Source: Candidatus Eiseniibacteriota bacterium
GTDB lineage: Bacteria; Eisenbacteria; RBG-16-71-46
DNA length: 18,144 bases
Direction: 5' to 3'
Assembly (NCBI GenBank): GCA_016710095.1
Contig: JADJLL010000036.1
Location: 1 to 18,144, forward strand
The position numbers and the translations under genes are program-made. Below the pieces are notes generated by a model that did not search any database, had not been told where the DNA came from, and worked only from the letters and a program-made list of their open reading frames with translations. This document shows, piece after piece, positions 1 through 7,250 of this stretch. Every line of letters begins with the position of its first letter. The stretch's first letter is position 1.

Positions 1-345
1 CAGCGCGTCAATCCCGACGGCTCGCTCGGCGATCCCGTCACCGCCGTCGCACCGGCCGTGCCGCGCGCGACGTTGTCGCTCTCCGCACCGCAGCCGAGCC
101 CCGCGTCGCACGCGAGCACGCTGCGTTTCGCGCTCTCGCGCGCGGCGGACGCGCGACTCGAAGTGCTCGACGCGGCCGGACGCCGCGTGCGCGCACTCGC
201 CTCGGGCGCGATGACCGCGGGCGAACACTCCGTCTCGTGGGACCTGCGCGACGCCGCGGGCGCCGCGGTGCAGCCGGGCTGGTACGTCGTCCGGCTCACG
301 AGCGACGGGCAGTCCGAATCGCATCCCATCGTCGTCCGTCGCTGA
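1..345 (+). CDS. C-terminal end of a secreted protein with FlgD/T9SS-type sorting domain (5' partial)
   Basis: The reading frame is open from the first base of the window to a TGA at 343-345, so the gene begins upstream. About 114 residues are visible. From about residue 25 on they form the C-terminal beta-sandwich module seen in FlgD Ig-like/T9SS type A sorting domains: a start like LSAPQPSPAS, then TLRFALSRAADARLEVLD, AAGRRVRAL, a GEHSVSWDLRD segment, and the final GWYVVRLTSDG...VVRR. In related phyla such modules sit at the very end of exported, often surface-attached proteins. The catalytic or structural part lies outside the window, so the protein's job is unknown. The next gene starts 50 bp downstream with no terminator between, so the two may share a transcript. 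The same kind of C-terminus recurs in three other genes here. Confidence 0.8.
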   Translation, partial: QRVNPDGSLGDPVTAVAPAVPRATLSLSAPQPSPASHASTLRFALSRAADARLEVLDAAGRRVRALASGAMTAGEHSVSWDLRDAAGAAVQPGWYVVRLTSDGQSESHPIVVRR

Positions 346-395
346 TCTCCTTTTCGAACGACACCTCCACTCGCCGGACTCCGGGAGCACTCTTC

Positions 396-1280
396 ATGGT
401 TTCTCGCCTGCTTGCTTCACTCTTCCTCGCAGCGCTGCTGACGGTCTCCGGCGCCGCGCGTTCCGCACACGCGCAGCCGCAGGCCGGCCGCGCCGACGCT
501 TCGCCCGATCCCGTGCCCGTCACGGCGAAGGCGCCGTGCTCGTTCGCCGCCGCGCGCCCGGCGCTTCCGGCGTCGGCACTGCGCGTGGGCTCGACGTTCG
601 TGGTGACTTCGGCGGCCGACACGGGCGCCGGCACCCTGCGCGCGGCGATCACGTCCGCCAACGCGCTCGCGGGACTCGACCGGATCGCGTTCGCGATCCC
701 CGGTTCGGGCGTGCAGCGCATCACACTCAAGACGGTGCTTCCGACGATCACGTCGCCGGTCGTGATCGACGGCACGACGCAGCCCGGCTACGCGGGCTCG
801 CCGCTCGTCGAAGTGACGTGGGGCGGCACCGCGACGGGCGCCAACTGTTTCACGATCACGGCGGGCAGCAGCGTGGTGCGCGGCCTCATCCTCAACGGCT
901 TCCCGACGAACAGCGCGACCACCGGCTACGCGATCTGGCTCGACGTGCTGGGGAGCAACGTCGTCGAGGGCAGCTGGCTCGGGCTCGATCCCAGCGGGCG
1001 CGCGGCGCGGCCGAACGGCAACGTCGGCATCACCATTCGCGGCGGCTCGGGCTTCAATCGCATCGGCGGTTACACGGCGGCGGCGCGCAACGTGATCGCG
1101 GGCAACGCGACCACCGCGCTTTCGATCACGAGCGGCGGCACGGGACGCAATCGCATCGTCGGAAACTGGTTCGGACTCAACGCGACCGGTACGGCGGTCC
1201 TGCCCAACGGCGGCAACAACCTCTTCATCGCCGCGCCCGACGACACGATCGGCGGCACCGAACGCGCGCGCGCAACGTGA
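396..1280 (+). CDS. Fragment: signal peptide and N-terminal parallel beta-helix of the 396-4424 gene
   Basis: The start ATG at 396 is preferred over upstream in-frame starts because it opens a clean Sec signal peptide (MVSRLLASLFLAALLTV...ARSAHAQ) and has GGGAG at a normal distance. After the signal comes the family's typical opening TFVVTSAADTGAGTLRAAI, then GLDRIAFAIPGSGVQRI and PVVIDGTTQPGYAGSPL. Beta-helix turns follow (SSVVRGLILNGF, NVVEGSWLGLDPSG, NRIGGYTAAARNVIAGN, NRIVGNWFGLNATGT). This matches the large bacterial group of secreted right-handed beta-helix proteins that open with an S-L-R-x-A-I-like motif. The frame is lost near 1265, and the TGA at 1278-1280 is an artefact of that shift. 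Confidence 0.75.
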   Translation: MVSRLLASLFLAALLTVSGAARSAHAQPQAGRADASPDPVPVTAKAPCSFAAARPALPASALRVGSTFVVTSAADTGAGTLRAAITSANALAGLDRIAFAIPGSGVQRITLKTVLPTITSPVVIDGTTQPGYAGSPLVEVTWGGTATGANCFTITAGSSVVRGLILNGFPTNSATTGYAIWLDVLGSNVVEGSWLGLDPSGRAARPNGNVGITIRGGSGFNRIGGYTAAARNVIAGNATTALSITSGGTGRNRIVGNWFGLNATGTAVLPNGGNNLFIAAPDDTIGGTERARAT

Positions 1281-1406
1281 TCACGGCTCGGGCTCGGGTT
1301 CCCCGACGTCTTCATCGCGAACACGGGCCTGCGCACGATCGTGCGCGGCAACTGATCGGGCTGATGCCGCGGGCGCCGAGCGAACTCGCCCTCGAACGGC
1401 ATCAAC

Positions 1407-1832
1407 GTGCGCTCGGCCGACAACGTGATCGGCGACACGACAGCCGACGGGCGCAACGTGATCGGCGGCACCGACCGCGCCGCGATCTACGTGTTCAGCG
1501 CGACCGCGGTCCGCAACAAGATCCTGGGCAACTATCTCGGCACCGACGCGACCGGCATGGTCGCGCTGGGCGACCACTCGGGCATCACGATCGACACCGC
1601 GACCGACAACACGATCGGTGGCGTCACGGCAGCCGCGCGCAACGTGATCGGCGGCATGCCCCTCGGCCCCGCGATCTCGATCATCACCGGCTCCACCCGG
1701 AACGTCGTCACCGGAACTACCTCGGCGTCGGCGCGGACGGAGTCACCGCGCTCCCGAATTTCACCGGTGTGCAGATCACCGATGCGCCGGGCAATCGTGT
1801 CGGCGGCACGACCACGGCCGAGCGCAACGTGA
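1407..1832 (+). CDS. Fragment: middle beta-helix repeats of the 396-4424 gene
   Basis: This segment continues the beta-helix in the same frame as the N-terminal part after a garbled stretch (1265-1395). Visible turns are SADNVIGDTTADGRNVIGG, NKILGNYLGTDATGMVALG, DNTIGGVTAAARNVIGG and STRNVVTG. The true frame changes near 1710, where the next turn (NYLGVGADGVTALPNFTGV, NRVGGTTTAERNVIAGN) is read in another frame up to about 1863. A further shifted piece (GNRVVGNWIGPAADSS, GVFVGASRDTVEG) runs to about 1985. The last 40 or so codons of this open frame are therefore out of register. Confidence 0.6.
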   Translation: MRSADNVIGDTTADGRNVIGGTDRAAIYVFSATAVRNKILGNYLGTDATGMVALGDHSGITIDTATDNTIGGVTAAARNVIGGMPLGPAISIITGSTRNVVTGTTSASARTESPRSRISPVCRSPMRRAIVSAARPRPSAT

Positions 1833-2183
1833 TCGCGGGCAACACTTCGTACGGCGTCGTCATTCCGGCGCCGCGGCGACGGGCAACCGGGTCGTCGGCA
1901 ACTGGATCGGTCCCGCGGCCGACAGCTCGGCGCTGGGCAACGGCGCCGGCGTGTTCGTGGGCGCGTCGCGCGACACCGTCGAGGGCTCCTCTCGGCCGAA
2001 GCGAACACGATCGCGTTCAACTTCGCCGAAGGCATCGTCGAGTCCACGGGCACGGCTTCACCGCTCGCCGGCAACCGCATCCACTCGAACACCGGACTCG
2101 GCATCGACCTCTTCCCGATCGGGATCACGCCCAACGACTCGCTCGACCTCGACTCGGGCTCGAACGGACTGACGAACTTCCCG

Positions 2184-2765
2184 GTGCTCGACTCCGTGAT
2201 CACGGTGGGCCCGAATCACCGCATCTCGTTCCATCACGTCGGCGTGCCGCTCACGAAATACACCTACCTCTTCTACCGGAACGATTTCGTGGACGGCTCG
2301 CACTTCGGCGAAGGCGAGCAGATCTGCGGCACGGCCACGTTCCAGACACTCGCGAACGGCGTGAACGACCTGTTCGTGTACGTTCCGATCACGTCACCGA
2401 ACGTCTTCTACACGGCGACGGCCACCGACTCGCTCGGGAACACGTCGGAGTTTTCGCAGGCCTTCTGCTCGTCGGACGCGGACGGCGACGGCCTGCCCGA
2501 CTGCTGGGAAACGCAGGGCTGGGGCATCGACGTGAACAGTGACGGGCTGGTGGACGCCGACCTGTACGCGATGGGCGCGCGGCCCGATCACAAGGACCTC
2601 TTCGTCGAGATCGACGGCATGCTCGGCTGCATGCCGCCCGCGGGCACCGCGGAACTGGTTTCGTCGGCGTTCGAGGTCGTGCCCCCGAACCTGGTGTCCA
2701 ATCCCGACGGCACGGGCGGCGTGCACCTGCACGCGGCGGTCTCCGACTCGTTCCCCGTCGACGCC
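2184..2765 (+). CDS. Fragment: linker with Ca-binding DxDGDG repeats of the 396-4424 gene
   Basis: This frame is correct from about 1985 (ANTIAFNFAEGIVEST, NRIHSNTGLGIDLFP) to about 2765; the coordinates given start at the first usable ATG. It finishes the beta-helix, then passes a beta-sandwich-like region (DSVITVGPNHRISFH, NVFYTATATDSLGNTSEFS). It ends with two thrombospondin type 3/EF-hand-like calcium loops, DADGDGLPDCWETQG and DVNSDGLVDADLYAMG. These are followed by DHKDLFVEIDGM, a segment that commonly precedes the protease module in bacterial secreted metzincins. The true frame changes in the C-run near 2765. Confidence 0.6.
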
Positions 2766-3102
2766 CCTGCCGCGCACGTGGGTCGAGGCCGACTCGATCA
2801 AGAAGATCTGGTTCGGCACGGCCGCCGATCGCGGCTCCGCGAACGCGCGCCACATCCTCGACGCGAAGCGCCTGTTCACGCGCTGGGGACTCTGGGCGAG
2901 AACGTTTGGAGTGGGCGCGGACACGGCGTACAGCGGCATCGCCGAGGACGGCTACCTGCGAGGGTGCGACGACTTCCTCGTCACGCTGGGTACGTGGCCC
3001 GACGCTCGCCGGCTCGATCTCTACACGCACGCCGGCACGTTCATGCACGAGTTCGGGCATTCGCTCGGCCTGCGTCACGGCGGCGGCTCCGACCAGAACT
3101 AA
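2539..3102 (+). CDS. Fragment: metzincin zinc-site region of the 396-4424 gene
   Basis: The meaningful part begins near 2768 (PRTWVEADSIKKIWFG...ARHILDAKRLF). It reaches the zinc-binding motif HEFGHSLGLRH at 3046-3078, a textbook HExxHxxGxxH metzincin site: three zinc-binding histidines and the catalytic Glu. It is followed by GGGSDQN and a TAA at 3100-3102. The expected Met-turn (YVSVMNY, Met codon at 3122-3124) lies just beyond in another frame, so the TAA arises from a local 2-base loss or equivalent. The role would be an extracellular zinc endopeptidase; the substrate is unknown. Confidence 0.7.
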   Translation: MTGWWTPTCTRWARGPITRTSSSRSTACSAACRPRAPRNWFRRRSRSCPRTWCPIPTARAACTCTRRSPTRSPSTPLPRTWVEADSIKKIWFGTAADRGSANARHILDAKRLFTRWGLWARTFGVGADTAYSGIAEDGYLRGCDDFLVTLGTWPDARRLDLYTHAGTFMHEFGHSLGLRHGGGSDQN

Positions 3103-3132
3103 GCCGAACTACGTGAGCGTCATGAACTACCT

Positions 3133-3969
3133 GTGGCAGATGCCCTACGATCTTCCTGGCAGGTGCCGGGCACCTGGATGCTCGACTATTCCCGCGCGAA
3201 CCTCGATTCACTGAACGAGACGTCGCTCGACGAGTTCTACGGGTTCGGCAGCGTGCCGGCCGATCAACGCGTCGTGAGCATTCCCTACTCCGACTCCACC
3301 GGCCGGCTCCGGCACGCCCGGCTCCAGCAGGGCGAGCGCGTCGACTGGTCGGGCGACGGAATGATCGAGAACATCAGCTATGCGGGGAACCTGAACCTCT
3401 GGTCGGATTCCACGAACGCGGCCGGAGAAGCGTTCACCGGTCATCAGGACTGGTCCGGTCTCGTCTACGACTTCCGGCACAGCGCCTCCTTCCAGCCTCC
3501 GGCCTTCAGCGGCCCGCCGTCGGAGCGACGGATCGCGCGACCCGCGACTTCGGAACAACTGCCCAACATGCGCGAGCTCAGCCGCGACGACGATGCGCGG
3601 CTGCGGACGATTCCTCCTCCGCGGCCGGCCGGCCGGTACGTCATGGACGGTGTGATCGACAGCCGTGCGCGCATGGTCGCCACGAACGCGGGCGCCGAAC
3701 TCTGGGCGGACTATCGGGACGGCGTCCTCTACGTCGCGGCCACGCCCTCCGGCAGCGCGGGCTCGGACCTGCACGTGCTCGTCGCCACGTCGCGCGGCGC
3801 GCTCGTCGCGGCGCCCGGCGGCAAGGCGGGCAGGTCGGCGCCTTCGCGGCCGACCTCTCGCGCCAGGGCGCGAGCGGCGATCCCCGTCTGGCGCGCCCCG
3901 GGGGCGCGGACCTCGGCGTGGTCTCGCTCGACACGACGGGCGTCGCGCTCGAAGGCGTGCTCGACGTGA
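3133..3969 (+). CDS. Fragment: region after the metzincin Met-turn of the 396-4424 gene
   Basis: The readable frame (WQVPGTWMLDYSRANLDSL through about residue 231 of this open frame, near 3825) follows the protease core. The LDYSR...LDE segment and SIPYSDSTG...VDWSGDGMIEN resemble the tail of bacterial secreted metzincin modules, where a W-N/S-G-D-G motif is common. A region of unknown function comes next, including GRYVMDGVIDSRARMVA and LYVAATPSGSAGSDLHVLVA. The frame is lost near 3830 (AAGGCGGGCAGG where AAGGCGGGGCAGG restores register), so the last 45 or so codons before TGA 3967-3969 are spurious. Confidence 0.55.
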   Translation: MADALRSSWQVPGTWMLDYSRANLDSLNETSLDEFYGFGSVPADQRVVSIPYSDSTGRLRHARLQQGERVDWSGDGMIENISYAGNLNLWSDSTNAAGEAFTGHQDWSGLVYDFRHSASFQPPAFSGPPSERRIARPATSEQLPNMRELSRDDDARLRTIPPPRPAGRYVMDGVIDSRARMVATNAGAELWADYRDGVLYVAATPSGSAGSDLHVLVATSRGALVAAPGGKAGRSAPSRPTSRARARAAIPVWRAPGARTSAWSRSTRRASRSKACST

Positions 3970-4424
3970 GCCTGCTCACGCAGCGGTTGCACGGCACCGT
4001 GTACCTCGCGCTCGCGCGCTACGACAGCGCATCCGGCGGCGCGCTGCTCGCGCAGGTGCCGGCCGGTGACGCGGACGGCAACGTGGACGGCGGCGAGTAC
4101 GCCGAGTGGCTCGGCACGACCGGCGTGAATCCGCCGGCGCTGCCGCCCGCCGACGGCTTCGCGATGGCGCTCGCGAGCGAGAGCCCGTCGCACGCCGGAA
4201 CGACCGTGCGCCTCACGCTCCCCCACGCCGCGCGCGTGGACGTGCGGCTGCTCGACGTCGCGGGCCGAGAGGTCGCGTCGATCGCGCACGAAGTGTTCAA
4301 GGCCGGCACGCACACGGTGGCCTGGAGGCCGGCGCCGGGCCGTGCCCCCGCGCCGGGCGTGTACTTCGTCGAAGCGCGCTCCGAAGGACGCACGCGCACC
4401 GCGCGACTCGTACTCGTCCGCTGA
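3918..4424 (+). CDS. Fragment: C-terminal sorting domain of the 396-4424 gene
   Basis: This is the final segment, in the correct frame from about 3830. It holds a VVSLDTTGVALEGVLDVSL stretch, an EF-hand/dockerin-like loop GDADGNVDGGEYAEWLGT, and then the FlgD-like C-terminal module (TVRLTLPHAARVDVRLLDV, AGREVASIAHEVFKAG, APGVYFVEARSEGRT) ending in ARLVLVR and TGA. The module closely parallels those at 10590-10847 and 14470-14728. It most likely directs export or cell-surface anchoring. Confidence 0.7.
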   Translation: MVSLDTTGVALEGVLDVSLLTQRLHGTVYLALARYDSASGGALLAQVPAGDADGNVDGGEYAEWLGTTGVNPPALPPADGFAMALASESPSHAGTTVRLTLPHAARVDVRLLDVAGREVASIAHEVFKAGTHTVAWRPAPGRAPAPGVYFVEARSEGRTRTARLVLVR

Positions 4425-4430
4425 CGCGAA

Positions 4431-4464
4431 GAGGCGGCGGCCCGCTCGTGCGGACCGCCGCCTC
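4431..4464. terminator. Bidirectional hairpin terminator between convergent genes
   Basis: The arms GAGGCGGCGG and CCGCCGCCTC pair perfectly. After one C/A mismatch the stem continues with CCGC/GCGG around a TCGT loop. The hairpin sits seven bases after the stop of the plus-strand gene and 20 bases beyond the stop of the minus-strand ccsBA gene, so it can serve both. There is no long T-tract. Confidence 0.75.
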
Positions 4465-4484
4465 GCATCTTCCACCGCCGCGTG

Positions 4485-5540
4485 TCAGCTCTTCGCGGCG
4501 TTCTTCGCGTCGATCTCGGCCGCTTCGCGGCTCGCGCGCTGGTACCAGCACAGGAACAGGAAGAGCGCCTCGACCCCGCCGACCAGGAGCATCGAGCGCA
4601 CGATGTTCGAGCTGCCCATGCCGTAGGAGTGCATGCCCGTTCCGAGCACGAAGTTCACGCCGAGGTACGTCATCAGGATGGTCCAGAAGCCGAGGATCGA
4701 GGAGAGCGCCACGCCGAACGCCCCGATCTGGCCGTCGCTGCGCGCGTGCAGGATCGCCATGTACGCGAGGAACGCGACGAGCGACCACACTTCCTTCGGG
4801 TCCCAGCCCCAGTACGTGCCCCACGACTCGGACGCCCAGATCGAACCGGTGATGATGCCGGCGACGAGCAGGATCGATCCGACCATGAGGTACCAGTAGA
4901 GGATGCCCGCCCACTTCTGCACGGCCTCGCGGTCGTTCGGGCGGAACAGCTCCACGCCGAGCTGCGCGTGCGCGAGGAACGTCGCGATCGCGAACGTCGA
5001 ATAGCTCACCATGATGATCGGCACGTGAATGGCGAGCCACGGCGTGCCCGAGAGCACCGGCGCCATCGGATGGACGAACGGATCCATCGGCAGGCGGTCG
5101 AGCAGGAACATCGTGAGCGCCGACATCGCGGCGGCGTTGAACGTCGGGATGCGGTTCTTGAAGAACATCGCCACGACGCCGAAGAGCCCGACACCCCAGC
5201 CGAGGAACATCATCGACTCGTACATGTTCGAGGCCGGAATGCGGCCCGCGAACTGCCAGCGCATCGCGATGCCGGCCGTCATGACCGCGAAGCCGCAGAG
5301 CGTGAGCACGATCGACACGAGACGCAGGCGGAAGCGGTCACGGTTCAGCGTCATGCCCGCGGCGATCGCGGCGGGCAACAGCAGCATCCACGCGAGCCCG
5401 ACGGGGTTGATCGAGTTGTAGCGAAGCTCGATGTCGATGAGCGCGCGCGACGGGTAGAACGCCGGCGCGTTCGGACGCACCTGCGCCTCGATCGCGGCGA
5501 ACGCCGCCGGGTCGGGGCGGTTGCGGGCGCGGTCCACTGC
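4485..5540 (-). CDS. Fragment: ResC/CcsA heme-handling part of ccsBA
   Basis: Readable from about 5535 (RNRPDPAAFAAIEAQVR) to TGA 4487-4485. About eight membrane helices can be traced, including PVGLAWMLLLPAAIAAGM, LVSIVLTLCGFAVMTAGI, LGWGVGLFGVVAMFF, IIMVSYSTFAIATFLAH and LMVGSILLVAGIITGSIW. The tryptophan-rich WWD heme-handling loop and both flanking histidines are intact, so the catalytic half looks functional. It ends with a charged cytoplasmic tail (ASREAAEIDAKNAAKS). Confidence 0.75.
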   Translation of the reverse strand, partial: AVDRARNRPDPAAFAAIEAQVRPNAPAFYPSRALIDIELRYNSINPVGLAWMLLLPAAIAAGMTLNRDRFRLRLVSIVLTLCGFAVMTAGIAMRWQFAGRIPASNMYESMMFLGWGVGLFGVVAMFFKNRIPTFNAAAMSALTMFLLDRLPMDPFVHPMAPVLSGTPWLAIHVPIIMVSYSTFAIATFLAHAQLGVELFRPNDREAVQKWAGILYWYLMVGSILLVAGIITGSIWASESWGTYWGWDPKEVWSLVAFLAYMAILHARSDGQIGAFGVALSSILGFWTILMTYLGVNFVLGTGMHSYGMGSSNIVRSMLLVGGVEALFLFLCWYQRASREAAEIDAKNAAKS

Positions 5541-6855
5541 GATTGCCGCTCGAGCGACGGGATCGCGAAGATTCCCTCGGCGCGCAGGAACGAATCGAAC
5601 ACCGTGATGCGCTCGTCGAGCTTGAGCAGCGACTTGTCGCCCGGCTGCTGCGGCTGCTCGGCCTGCGCGCGCTGGATGGCCGGACCGATCGCCGCCCGCA
5701 GCGGCTGGCTCTGCAGCAGTTGCGTGAAGCTCACGTGCTTCGTGCCCGGCGCGAGTCCCATGAGCTGCACGACGTGCGCGTCCACCTTGATGATCGGCGC
5801 CTCGAGCCAGCCGTGCTGGTCCATCTGCCAGCCCATGACCATCGCGACGGGATCGATCCCGTCGAACACGCGCTGACCGGTGACCAGGCGCACGGACTCG
5901 CGCGCCTCCGTGTCGAACGGCATCTCGCGTCCGTCGTGCTGCACCGGCATGCGGCGCAGCGTCTCGACGAGCGCAGCCGGCGCCACCTGCGGCGGGCCGT
6001 GCCGGTGTTCGGAGGGCGCCGCTTCGTGCTGATGCTCCTGCGCGCTCGCCACGCCGGCGGCGCCGAGCGAAAGCGCCATGGCGCCGAGGATCAGTCCGCG
6101 CACGACGATCGGCACACCGAGTCCGCTCTTCTTGCCCGCGGCGCGCACTCGCTCTGCTTCCTGGAACTTCACGATGCGCGTCAACAGCACCACGCACATG
6201 CCGAGCATCAGCAGGTAGACCCCGTAGAACACGATCGGCATGCCGGGATCCTTCGAGACGAGCAGCACTCTCATCTCGCGCCCTTCCTCGATGTGATAGC
6301 TCGACTGGAACAGCATGTAGCCCGAGTGACGCAGCGGGTGGTTCATGTGGATGACGTGCTTCGTCTCCTTGCCGCCCTTCTCGATCACCGTCACGCGGCT
6401 GCGGAAGTTCGCCGGCCGCATCGTGCCCGGGTAGTAGTCCATCTCGTACGCGTCGAGGCGCACGGTGAACGGCATGGTCACGGGCCATCGGGAAAGCCGC
6501 GCTGGTGGCGCTGGAAGAAGTCGGCGCTCTCCCCTTCCCACAACTGGAGGTCGCCCGACTTGGCCTGCGTCAGCGTGACGAGCGCGCCCGCGAAGATGAG
6601 CAGCATCGAGGCGTGGGTGATCACGAAGCCGACGCGATAGCGGTTCTTGGGCCAGCGCTCCCAGAGCGCCGCGACGATGTTGAGCGAGAACACACCCTGC
6701 AGGCCGTAGAACCAGAACGCGTTGTAGATGGCCTGCCCGGCTTCGGCGCCCTGCAGGGATTCGACGATGGTCGCCCAGGACAGCACGATCGCGATCACGA
6801 TCAGCAGCCCGACGGTGAGCTTCAATGAAGCGAGTGCACGCATGTATGAGTTCAC
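4485..6855 (-). CDS. ccsBA: CcsBA-type fused cytochrome c synthase (ResB-ResC), two frameshifts
   Basis: System II cytochrome c biogenesis protein, an integral membrane complex that exports heme and attaches it to apocytochrome c outside the inner membrane. It starts at GTG 6855-6853 with GGGGAG seven bases upstream. ResB part: membrane helices LKLTVGLLIVIAIVLSW and ITHASMLLIFAGALVTL, then a large extracytoplasmic domain. ResC/CcsA part: NMYES, AIHVPIIMVSYS and GTGMHSYG supply the two external heme-ligand histidines, and the WWD motif reads WGTYWGWDPKEVWSL (WGTYWGWDPKE at 4823-4791). About 789 residues if repaired, as expected for a fusion. Frame breaks lie near 6480 (adding one C to GGCCCGTG restores GPVTMPF) and near 5535 (QWT...RNRPDPAAF). 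Both look like indel errors. An alternative is separate, translationally coupled pieces, which is unlikely because the second break falls inside a domain. Confidence 0.85.
5351..6475 (-). CDS. Fragment: ResB extracytoplasmic domain and linker of ccsBA
   Basis: Begins MPFTVRLDAYEMDYYPGTMRPANFRS, a conserved ResB stretch, followed by VTVIEKGGKE, HMNHPLRHSGYMLFQSSYH and the helix VFYGVYLLMLGMCVVLL. A second hydrophobic segment (LILGAMALSLGAAGVASAQ) and a histidine-rich stretch (EHQHEAAPSEHRHG) lead into a soluble region (RMPVQHDGREMPFDTEARE, PVAMVMGWQMD). This kind of linker occurs in long CcsBA proteins. The frame is lost near 5535 (QSQWTAP), so the last 60 or so codons before the stop at 5351 are out of register. 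Confidence 0.6.
   Translation of the reverse strand: MPFTVRLDAYEMDYYPGTMRPANFRSRVTVIEKGGKETKHVIHMNHPLRHSGYMLFQSSYHIEEGREMRVLLVSKDPGMPIVFYGVYLLMLGMCVVLLTRIVKFQEAERVRAAGKKSGLGVPIVVRGLILGAMALSLGAAGVASAQEHQHEAAPSEHRHGPPQVAPAALVETLRRMPVQHDGREMPFDTEARESVRLVTGQRVFDGIDPVAMVMGWQMDQHGWLEAPIIKVDAHVVQLMGLAPGTKHVSFTQLLQSQPLRAAIGPAIQRAQAEQPQQPGDKSLLKLDERITVFDSFLRAEGIFAIPSLERQSQWTAPATAPTRRRSPRSRRRCVRTRRRSTRRARSSTSSFATTRSTPSGSRGCCCCPPRSPRA
6478..6855 (-). CDS. Fragment: N-terminal ResB part of ccsBA
   Basis: 125 codons from GTG 6855 to TGA 6480-6478. Three hydrophobic segments are visible: TVGLLIVIAIVLSWATIV, GVFSLNIVAALW and VGFVITHASMLLIFAGALV. It ends ADFFQRHQRGFPDGP just before the expected VTMPFTVRLDAYEMDYYPG, which is the standard ResB continuation. 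The TGA overlaps the next frame, and an ATG (6475-6473) follows two bases after it. Re-initiation is therefore conceivable even if the break is real. Confidence 0.65.
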   Translation of the reverse strand: MNSYMRALASLKLTVGLLIVIAIVLSWATIVESLQGAEAGQAIYNAFWFYGLQGVFSLNIVAALWERWPKNRYRVGFVITHASMLLIFAGALVTLTQAKSGDLQLWEGESADFFQRHQRGFPDGP

Positions 6856-6957
6856 GGAGGGTCTCCCCTGAGGAAGTCAGCGGTACTGCGGAGGACGAAG
6901 GGAGACTAGTCCCTCGCGGGAGCGCGGCGCATTACTCCAAAGGGAGCATGTCGCCCC

Positions 6958-6986
6958 CTGAAATCCGCCTGTATGGTTTCTGTCAA
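6958..6986 (-). promoter_or_regulatory. Candidate sigma-70-like promoter for ccsBA
   Basis: The minus strand has a perfect TTGACA -35 (6986-6981) with a weak -10 TTTCAG (6963-6958) at 17-bp spacing. This would give a leader of about 95 nt before the GTG at 6855. The -10 matches only three of six consensus positions, so the call is tentative. Confidence 0.3.
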
Positions 6987-6992
6987 GCGCGA

Positions 6993-7001
6993 TGCTATGC
7001 T
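6993..7001 (+). promoter_or_regulatory. Candidate extended -10 promoter for the 7071 gene
   Basis: TGCTATGCT matches an extended -10 (TGn followed by TATGCT, four of six consensus bases). It would start transcription near 7008, leaving about 60 nt of leader before ATG 7071. No convincing -35 is present. It lies only a few bases from the -35 of the opposing candidate promoter. Confidence 0.28.
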
Positions 7002-7250
7002 TTCGCGCAGGTGACGCCGCCCCCAATCCCCCTGGCATCGGCGCGCAGCTCACACACGGAGTCGCCTCCCATGTTCCGCGAACTGTCCTGCTTCGCGCTC
7101 GGCGCCATGCGCCGTTCGATGCACGCCGCGTGCGCCGTTCTCGCGCTTGCCGCGCTCGCTCCCACCGCGAACGCCCTCACCGTTCGCGACAGTTCCTTCG
7201 TCACGGACGGCTCCGTGCTGACGATGCAGTCCACGGGCTCGACGTTGTTT

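Larger units (their letters stand above)
396..4424 (+). pseudogene. Giant secreted protein: beta-helix + metzincin protease + sorting domain, broken by about eleven frameshifts
   Basis: One gene of roughly 1,340 codons. It starts at ATG 396 (GGGAG eight to nine bases upstream, then a signal peptide) and ends at TGA 4422-4424. Successive segments in different frames give one consistent protein: signal peptide; right-handed beta-helix repeats (N-V-I-x-G-N, NRIGG and GNYLGTDATG types); Ca-binding DADGDGLPD; a metzincin HExxHxxGxxH site with Met-turn; an EF-hand-like GDADGNVDGGEY stretch; and a FlgD-like C-terminus. Frame changes fall near 1265, 1285, 1352, 1380, 1710, 1865, 1985, 2765, 3100, 3155 and 3830. 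Many are repaired by adding one base to a G or C run (for example ACCGGAACTAC for ACCGGGAACTAC near 1710). I therefore favour sequencing error over real decay, but as written the gene cannot make the full protein. It was likely an extracellular or surface protease/adhesin. Confidence 0.75.
6856..7070. other. Divergent intergenic region between ccsBA and the beta-propeller gene
   Basis: The 215 bp between the divergently transcribed genes must hold both promoters. It is less GC-rich near 6930-7000 than the coding DNA around it. An imperfect inverted repeat (AGGGA...TCCCT around the palindrome ACTAGT) lies at 6899-6914 and could be an operator or nothing. No coding potential is evident. Confidence 0.5.

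Noticed and set aside
346..395. Hairpin CCGGA-CTCCGG upstream of ATG 396 as a terminator
   Set aside because: The stem is only four to five pairs with almost no loop and no T-tract; too weak to call.
536..2542. 668-codon plus-strand open frame over the beta-helix gene
   Set aside because: Only short parts (for example NYLGVGADGVTALPNFTGV) are in the correct register; the rest is Arg/His-rich out-of-frame translation of the beta-helix repeats.
6470..6482. Programmed frameshift or coupled split of ccsBA at TGA-CC-ATG
   Set aside because: No slippery heptamer, and one added C restores a conserved ResB sequence; the gene has a second, similar break and its neighbours show the same error type. 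Kept only as an alternative.
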